From Urbifossiella limnaea (lineage in GTDB: Bacteria > Planctomycetota > Planctomycetia > Gemmatales > Gemmataceae), in the NCBI RefSeq assembly GCF_007747215.1, contig NZ_CP036273.1, forward strand, positions 3,890,322-3,954,321: DNA of 64,000 bases, read 5' to 3'. Positions 59,356 to 64,000 of the stretch are shown here, piece by piece. Both the position numbers and the translations under genes were made by a program. The notes beneath the pieces are model-generated. The model worked only from the letters and a program-made list of their open reading frames with translations, did not search any database and had not been told where the DNA came from. Each line of letters begins with the position of its first letter. Positions within the stretch are counted from its first letter, which is position 1.

Positions 59356-59981
59356 TCACGCGGGGCCGTCGTGGAACGCTGCCCACTTCTGGGCCAGCTC
59401 ACGGCGGAGCTGGCTGACGCGGGCCGGGGTGACGCCGAGCCGGGCCGCGGCCGCCCCCGTCCCCCACCCCGCCGCCAACAGGTCCAGCGCGGCCTGAGTT
59501 GTGGGCGTCAGTTCCTCGCGGAACCGGGGGAAGTCGACGCGGAAGGCGGCCTGGTCCGGGACCTTCATCCGCGGATCGGCCGCCACCAGCTCCGCCGCTA
59601 CGACCTCTCCCGGACGCTGGCGCCGACCCGGCACGCGGTCCCCGAGCCGCTCAACTCGCAACCGGCCGCGGAGCCGGGCGAGCGGCGAGAGGGCGTCGCG
59701 GAGCTTCTCGATCCGCACACGCGACTGCCGCCCAGCGCCGCCTGGGCCGAGCGTCGGGCGATGGTCGTGACGAACGCCCCCGGGTCCTTCCCCCGCCGGT
59801 GGAGGGCGACGTAGCACCGCCAGTCGAGGGCTACGGCCTCGGCCGCCAGTTCCTCGCGAGCGTCCGGGCACGGCACCCGGCGGGTCGCGAACCGGGCGAC
59901 CGCCTGAACTCGCGGCAATGCTGCGGCGAACGCCTCCTCGGCCGCTGGCCCGGGTCGGGCCGCGGACAGCGTGACGCACAT
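59356..59981 (-). pseudogene. Frameshifted homologue of the sigma-like protein (cassette copy B)
   Basis: From the ATG at 59981 it reads MCVTLSAARPGPAAEEAFAA through FVTTIARRSAQAALGG in one frame. Near 59712 one base is missing relative to copy A (GTGTGCGGATC for GTGTGCGGGGC), and the rest (EKLRDALSPLARLRGRLRVE, LTPTTQAALDLLAAGWGTGA, GVTPARVSQLRRELAQKW) is in the next frame. All other conserved text is present, so it is a single-indel pseudogene. Confidence 0.8.
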
Positions 59982-60105
59982 GGTCTGTCTCCGACGCGTG
60001 ACATCTGGGCCGGTCGGCGACGTGGCGGCCGGCGGGGCCGGATGCTCCTCGTCCCCGGAGATGCTGACAGCCGGATGGCCGAGATTCAGACGCCAGCGGG
60101 TTCAC

Positions 60106-60689
60106 GGCCGTAACACGGTCGTGGGACGGAGGCCCTGAGAGGAAATGGCGGCGATCTACCAGCGGGTCCGCGTCGGGTCCCGACCCGACGCCGCGGTGCG
60201 GCTCAAGCCAATCGCGGACCGCCAGCTCCGGCGACGCGGTGGCTCGCGTCGCGGACGCGAGTGGTGCCGGCCGGCACCAGATGCGCGACTGCGATCTCGG
60301 GCAGCCCCTGCGGCTGCTCGTGGCGTGGTTCAAGGAGCGCGGCTGCCACGGGCTGTTAGGATTGATGCAGACCCACGCCCTCGACCGCGCGAGCGTGGCA
60401 GCCGCCAAGGACGAGGCGATCCTCGAGGCCGACGACGTGCTCCTCGTACTCCCGGCGGACGCCGTGCGACAGAACACCCCGCCGCCCACGCGGACTCTGC
60501 TCGAGTCCGCCACGGTGCGCGACGAGGAGACTCTCAACAAGTGCACCCGAAATCGTTGGCGCCCGGCCGAAGAGCTACGGCATCCCGTAACCGGCGAAGG
60601 CGAACGGCGACCGCCGATGCCGCGACGTGTAAACGGGGCAGTTGCTCCAGGTCCCACGGCGGTTCGCCGTGGAGGTGGGACTGGCGGAG
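60106..60689. other. Stretch upstream of cassette copy B without a secure gene
   Basis: A perfect 9-bp inverted repeat, GCGTCGGGT and ACCCGACGC around CCCG, lies at 60170-60191. A plus frame from the ATG at 60281 reads LVAWFKERGCHGLLGLMQTH, ALDRASVAAAKDEAILEADD and VLLVLPADAV, which looks coding, but it has no ribosome site, no recognisable family and runs on into the inverted repeats at 60690. I leave it as an unclear remnant. Confidence 0.35.
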
Positions 60690-60865
60690 TGACCCCCTAC
60701 CCGGGGGTCGTACCGATCGCCACCGTCGTCCACGCCGGTGTCATGACCCGGACGATCCGGAACCGGGTGACGGCGGGCGAAAACCTTGAAACCCTTGCTC
60801 GTGCGGCGCCCTGTTCGCGGCGTCAGGGACGATCGGGGCAACCCCCGGGTATGGGGGACCGTGAC
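60690..60865. repeat. MITE-like inverted-repeat pair
   Basis: CCCCCTACCCGGGGGTCGTA at 60692 onward recurs inverted near 60842-60862 (rc CCCCCATACCCGGGGGTTGC), and the match continues into CCGATCG, about 26 of 31 positions in all, with some 110 bp enclosed. Each arm also forms its own hairpin. GTGA lies next to both ends but I cannot prove a target duplication. Confidence 0.4.
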
Positions 60866-61066
60866 GATGCGGTACGACGTGGTCGCGCTCCTGAAGGTGG
60901 TCGGACAACCCCGCTCCGGACGTACAGCCGGACGACCTGACCGCCGAGTGGCAGGACGCGTACCGGGTGCGCCGCCGTCCGCGAGGTGTGCGGCGGGCTG
61001 CCCGGCGAACTCGCCGCGCACGACGCCTTGCTCGACACGCTCGAACTGATGACGTCGTTGGAGTAG
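60866..61066 (+). pseudogene. Remnant of an unidentified gene with frameshifts
   Basis: Pieces of coding-like text appear in different frames: MRYDVVALLKVV at 60868, then VQPDDLTAEWQDAYRVRR from about 60922, then AVREVCGGLPGELAAHDALL and DTLELMTSLE to a TAG at 61064-61066. The last frame resembles the helical end of an uncharacterised small protein. No family recognised. Confidence 0.35.
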
Positions 61067-61227
61067 TGCTCGACTGACCGACACGACGGAGCCCCGGCCA
61101 CGGGCCATACCTTCGCTCCGATCCACTCTCGCATCCGCCGCTGCTCCTTTCCGCCGCGCTTCGGGTCCACGCGACACGGCCGTCGTCGCCGGCCGACGCT
61201 TGAACGGTCCGGGGCGTTCGGGTACAA

Positions 61228-62613
61228 GTGGACGTGGCCGCCAGCCCCGCCGCCGACCCCCGCCGGCCCACCCCTCCCGCCCGCGAGCGCCCCGTGCTCA
61301 CCCTTCACTCCCGCCGCGATGACTGCCGCTGCGGCACCATCCCGCGCCGCGCGTTCCTCACCGCCGGCGGGCTGTGCGTCGGCGGGTTCACGTTCGCCGA
61401 CCTGCTCCGCGCCCGGGCCGCGGCGGGCGAGCCGCCGACCCGCGGGAAGGCGGTCATCATGGTCTACCTCAACGGCGGGCCGTCCCACCTCGACATGTAC
61501 GACCTGAAGCCGGACGCGCCGGTCGAGTACCGCGGCGAGTTCCGCCCGGTCCGCACGAACGTCGTCGGGCTCGACGTGTGCGAGCACCTGCCGCTCCACG
61601 CGACGATCGCCGACAAGTTCACCGTCGTCCGCAACATGCGCTTCCAGCAGGAGGGGCACACCGGGCCGGAGCTGTACACCGGCTACCTGCGCGGCAACCA
61701 CCCGTCGATCGGGTCGGTCGTCAGCCGCGTCCGCGCCGACGCCGGCGTGCGCGCGCCGCTGCCGCCCTACGTGTACCTCGGCGACGTCAACCACGTCGGC
61801 GGGCCGGGGTTCCTCGGCAAGGCGCACGAGGCGTACACCCCCGGCGAGAAGGCCGCCAACCTCGGCCGGTCGCGGGCCGTCACCCTCGACCAGCTCGACG
61901 ACCGCCGCTCGCTCCTCGCCGCCTTCGACCGCACCCGCCGCGACCTGGACGATCGCCGCGGCGGCCGCGCCGGGATGGACGCGTTCACCGCCCAGGCGCT
62001 CGACATGATGACGACCAACGCCGCCCGCGACGCCTTCGACCTGGCGCGGGAGCCGGCCCGCGTCCGCGAGAAGTACGGCAAGGGGACCGAGTACCTCCTC
62101 GCCCGCCGGCTCGTCGAGGCCGGGGTGCCGGTGGTGTCGATCACGCCGCAGAACCACGGCGTGCCGGCGACGTGCAACGGCCAGTGGGACCACCACGACC
62201 ACGTCTTCGCGTGCCTGAAGGCGGTGCTGCCGCAGTACGACCGGTCGGTCCACGCGCTGCTGACCGACCTGCACGACCGCGGGCTGGCCGACGACGTGGC
62301 GGTGGTGATCTGGGGCGAGATGGGCCGCACCCCGCGGGTGGGGACGCAGCGCGGCACGACCGGCGGCCGCGACCACTGGCCGCAGGCGGGATTCGCGGTG
62401 GTGGCCGGCGGCGGGTTCGCGACGGGGCAGGTCGTCGGCGCGACGACCGCCCGCGGCGAGCGCCCGGAGGGCCGGCCGTACACGCCGCAGAACGTCCTGG
62501 CGACGCTGTACCGCCACCTCGGCATCGACCCGGCGACGACGACACTCCCCGACCACACCGGCCGCCCCGTCTACCTCCTCGACGACCCGCGGCCGGTGAC
62601 CGAACTGGTGTGA
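61228..62613 (+). CDS. DUF1501 family protein
   Basis: 461 residues. CRCGTIPRRAFLTAGGLCVG has the RRAFL Tat-like pattern. IMVYLNGGPSHLDMYDLKPD, GLDVCEHLPLHATIADKFTV, MRFQQEGHTGPELYTGYLRG, GVPVVSITPQNHGVPATCNG and VVIWGEMGRTPRVGTQRGTT are the family motifs in order, so the sulfatase/phosphatase-type fold is likely complete. The start is a GTG at 61228; a second GTG at 61294 lies nearer the signal motif. The next DUF1501 gene starts 37 bp downstream on the same strand, so the two form an operon. Confidence 0.9.
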   Translation: MDVAASPAADPRRPTPPARERPVLTLHSRRDDCRCGTIPRRAFLTAGGLCVGGFTFADLLRARAAAGEPPTRGKAVIMVYLNGGPSHLDMYDLKPDAPVEYRGEFRPVRTNVVGLDVCEHLPLHATIADKFTVVRNMRFQQEGHTGPELYTGYLRGNHPSIGSVVSRVRADAGVRAPLPPYVYLGDVNHVGGPGFLGKAHEAYTPGEKAANLGRSRAVTLDQLDDRRSLLAAFDRTRRDLDDRRGGRAGMDAFTAQALDMMTTNAARDAFDLAREPARVREKYGKGTEYLLARRLVEAGVPVVSITPQNHGVPATCNGQWDHHDHVFACLKAVLPQYDRSVHALLTDLHDRGLADDVAVVIWGEMGRTPRVGTQRGTTGGRDHWPQAGFAVVAGGGFATGQVVGATTARGERPEGRPYTPQNVLATLYRHLGIDPATTTLPDHTGRPVYLLDDPRPVTELV

Positions 62614-62649
62614 CCCGTTCGGCGGCAGAGTAGCCCCGGAGTACCCGCG

Positions 62650-64000
62650 ATGCTCCGCATCCTCGGCAGTTCGAAGCGGACCTGCGACGGGATCACCCGG
62701 CGCGACCTGCTCCGCGCCGGCCCGCTCTCACTCCTCACCGGGGGGGCACACACCCCGCCCGCCGCCGGCACGCCGAGCGGGGGTAAGGCGAAGAACGTCA
62801 TCCTGCTGTACCTGTTCGGCGGGCCGAGCCAGCTCGACACGTTCGACCCGAAGCCCGACGCCCCGGCCGAGGTGCGCGGCGACGTGAAGTCGATCCGCAC
62901 GACCGTGCCCGGGATCGACATCTGCGAGCACCTGCCGCGCGTCGCGACGGTGATGGACCGCGTCACCCTCATCCGGTCGCTCAACCACCCGTGGAACTTC
63001 CACGGGATGCAGTACGCGACCACCGGCCTGCCGCAGGGCACCATCCCCATCGAGGAGACGCAGTTGCACCCCGAGCAGTGGCCGTTCATCGGCTCGGTGG
63101 TCTCGTTCCTCGACCACCAGCGGAGCGGAGCGAAGCCGCGGGGCCGGGTGCCCGACAACGTGGTCCTGCCGTGGCTCCTCAGCTCGAAGCGGACCATGCC
63201 GCCCTACGGGCGGCTGCACGCGGCGTACCTCGGCGGCGAGTTCGACCCGATCTGGGGCGAGTTCCGGGGCGACGCGCTGCGGGCCGTCACCCGCACGGCG
63301 TGGGGGCCGGCCGAGGAGGTCCGCGACCCCCACCTCGGCATCACGCCCGGCAGCCGGTTCGAGCTCGCGGCCGGCACCGCCCTCGACGACGCCATGACGC
63401 TCGACCGGCTCGGCACCCGCCGCTCGCTCCTCGACCAGTTCGACGCGGCCCGGCGCGACGCGGACGCGTCCCGCACCGGCCGCCGGCTCGACGAGAACCG
63501 CGCGCGGGCGTTCGCGCTCATGGACTCGGCGGCCGTCCGCACCGCGCTGGACCTGGACCGCGAGCCGGAAAAGGTTCGGTCCCGCTACGGCCTGACGCTG
63601 TTCGGCCAGGGTGTGCTCCAGGCGCGGCGGCTGGTCGAGGCCGGGTGCCGGTTCGTCACCGTCATCTGGGACGAGTTCGGCCAACTCAACACCGGGTGGG
63701 ACACGCACGTCGACCAGCGGAACCGGCTCCGGAACGAGTTGTTGCCGGGTTTCGACCACGCGTTCTCCGCGCTGGTCGACGACCTGACCGTGCGCGGGCT
63801 GCTCGACGACACGCTGGTGCTGGTGCTGAGCGAGATGGGCCGCACGCCGCGGCTCGACGGCGACGGCCGCGGGCACTGGGGGCGGGCGTACTGCAACCTG
63901 CTCGCGGGCGGCGGCAGCGCGCGGGGGCGAGTCATCGGCCGGACGGACCGGATCGCCTCGACGCCGGTCGATCGCCCGGTGCGGGCGAAGGACGTGCTCG
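62650..64000 (+). CDS. DUF1501 family protein, truncated by the window end
   Basis: At least 450 residues with no stop before the window ends. The start MLRILGSSKRTCDGITRRDL has a Tat-like RRDL. Motifs follow in order: NVILLYLFGGPSQLDTFDPK, VPGIDICEHLPRVATVMDRV, TLIRSLNHPWNFHGMQYATT, GCRFVTVIWDEFGQLNTGWD and LVLSEMGRTPRLDGDGRGHW. It belongs to a different DUF1501 subgroup from the preceding gene, which keeps a His-rich middle instead. The two adjacent paralogues probably arose by old duplication. They would be secreted and may act on related substrates. Confidence 0.88.
   Translation, partial: MLRILGSSKRTCDGITRRDLLRAGPLSLLTGGAHTPPAAGTPSGGKAKNVILLYLFGGPSQLDTFDPKPDAPAEVRGDVKSIRTTVPGIDICEHLPRVATVMDRVTLIRSLNHPWNFHGMQYATTGLPQGTIPIEETQLHPEQWPFIGSVVSFLDHQRSGAKPRGRVPDNVVLPWLLSSKRTMPPYGRLHAAYLGGEFDPIWGEFRGDALRAVTRTAWGPAEEVRDPHLGITPGSRFELAAGTALDDAMTLDRLGTRRSLLDQFDAARRDADASRTGRRLDENRARAFALMDSAAVRTALDLDREPEKVRSRYGLTLFGQGVLQARRLVEAGCRFVTVIWDEFGQLNTGWDTHVDQRNRLRNELLPGFDHAFSALVDDLTVRGLLDDTLVLVLSEMGRTPRLDGDGRGHWGRAYCNLLAGGGSARGRVIGRTDRIASTPVDRPVRAKDVL

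Larger units (their letters stand above)
58778..60105. repeat. Cassette copy B: second copy of the three-gene module
   Basis: Homologous to 24768-26105 in gene order and flanks. Copy B carries one frameshift in the first gene and one in the second, and only the third is intact. The shared left border is GCTGACGGCTAAC. Confidence 0.75.

Noticed and set aside
60281-60940. Plus-strand frame reading LVAWFKERGCHGLLGLMQTH
   Set aside because: Coding-like in part but without ribosome site or known family, and it runs through the inverted repeats at 60690; left as an unclear remnant.

Overview
The window is very GC-rich and looks like the chromosome of a Gemmata-like planctomycete (Gemmataceae). The evidence is four surface proteins with the planctomycete extracellular N-terminal motif (LExxExRxVPA type), several DUF1501 and DUF1549/DUF1553 secreted proteins, sigma factors of the planctomycete ECF type (TIGR02999-like), and many Ser/Thr protein kinases. 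Much of it is accessory DNA littered with insertion-sequence debris. All calls come from reading the sequence; nothing was searched against a database.

Layout. 0.2-1.7 kb: IS110 transposase. 2-13 kb: surface and regulation island with a Gly-tailed FG-GAP/Ig-like protein (minus), a divergent FG-GAP protein, an overlapping ECF sigma/kinase pair and a matrixin-like protease. 13-15.7 kb: an IS630 element inserted in a decaying kinase gene, then DUF2924 and IS701-like fragments. 15.9-24.4 kb: an ECF sigma factor fused to a membrane-anchored sensor-like domain, and a 2170-residue surface protein with a perfect 675-bp tandem repeat. 24.8-28.4 kb: a three-gene cassette (sigma-like HTH protein, 94-aa protein, 54-aa membrane protein) followed by short iterated motifs, an integron-integrase remnant and other broken genes. 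28.4-32.6 kb: DUF1571 lipoprotein, then a minus operon sigma, membrane kinase, radical SAM protein. 32.8-39 kb: head-to-head IS66 fragments, a kinase-SUMF1-LRR fusion with its sigma factor, and two IS630 remnants. 39.2-45.8 kb: minus operon of a small protein, DUF1501, a PPC-type secreted protein and a BIG2/DUF1549/DUF1553 protein. 46-47.5 kb: IS630, tRNA-like and IS3 fragments. 47.7-54.3 kb: hybrid histidine kinase facing a three-gene operon with two response regulators. 54.6-57.9 kb: sigma/kinase pair. 58.8-60.1 kb: second, partly frameshifted copy of the three-gene cassette. 61.2-64 kb: two DUF1501 proteins, the last cut by the window end.

Four sigma/kinase pairs are encoded side by side (7.2, 32.6, 37.8 and 54.6 kb). 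By gene order each pair suggests a kinase that controls, or is controlled with, its own alternative sigma factor. Two of the sigma genes, plus a beheaded remnant, share an exact TACACT-N7-ATG start arrangement that suggests leaderless transcription.

The best candidate for an undescribed system is the duplicated cassette at 24.8-26.0 and 58.8-60.0 kb. Its three genes lie in fixed order, end in strong hairpins and have GTCGGGT-type inverted repeats upstream. I recognise none of its products except the sigma-like one.
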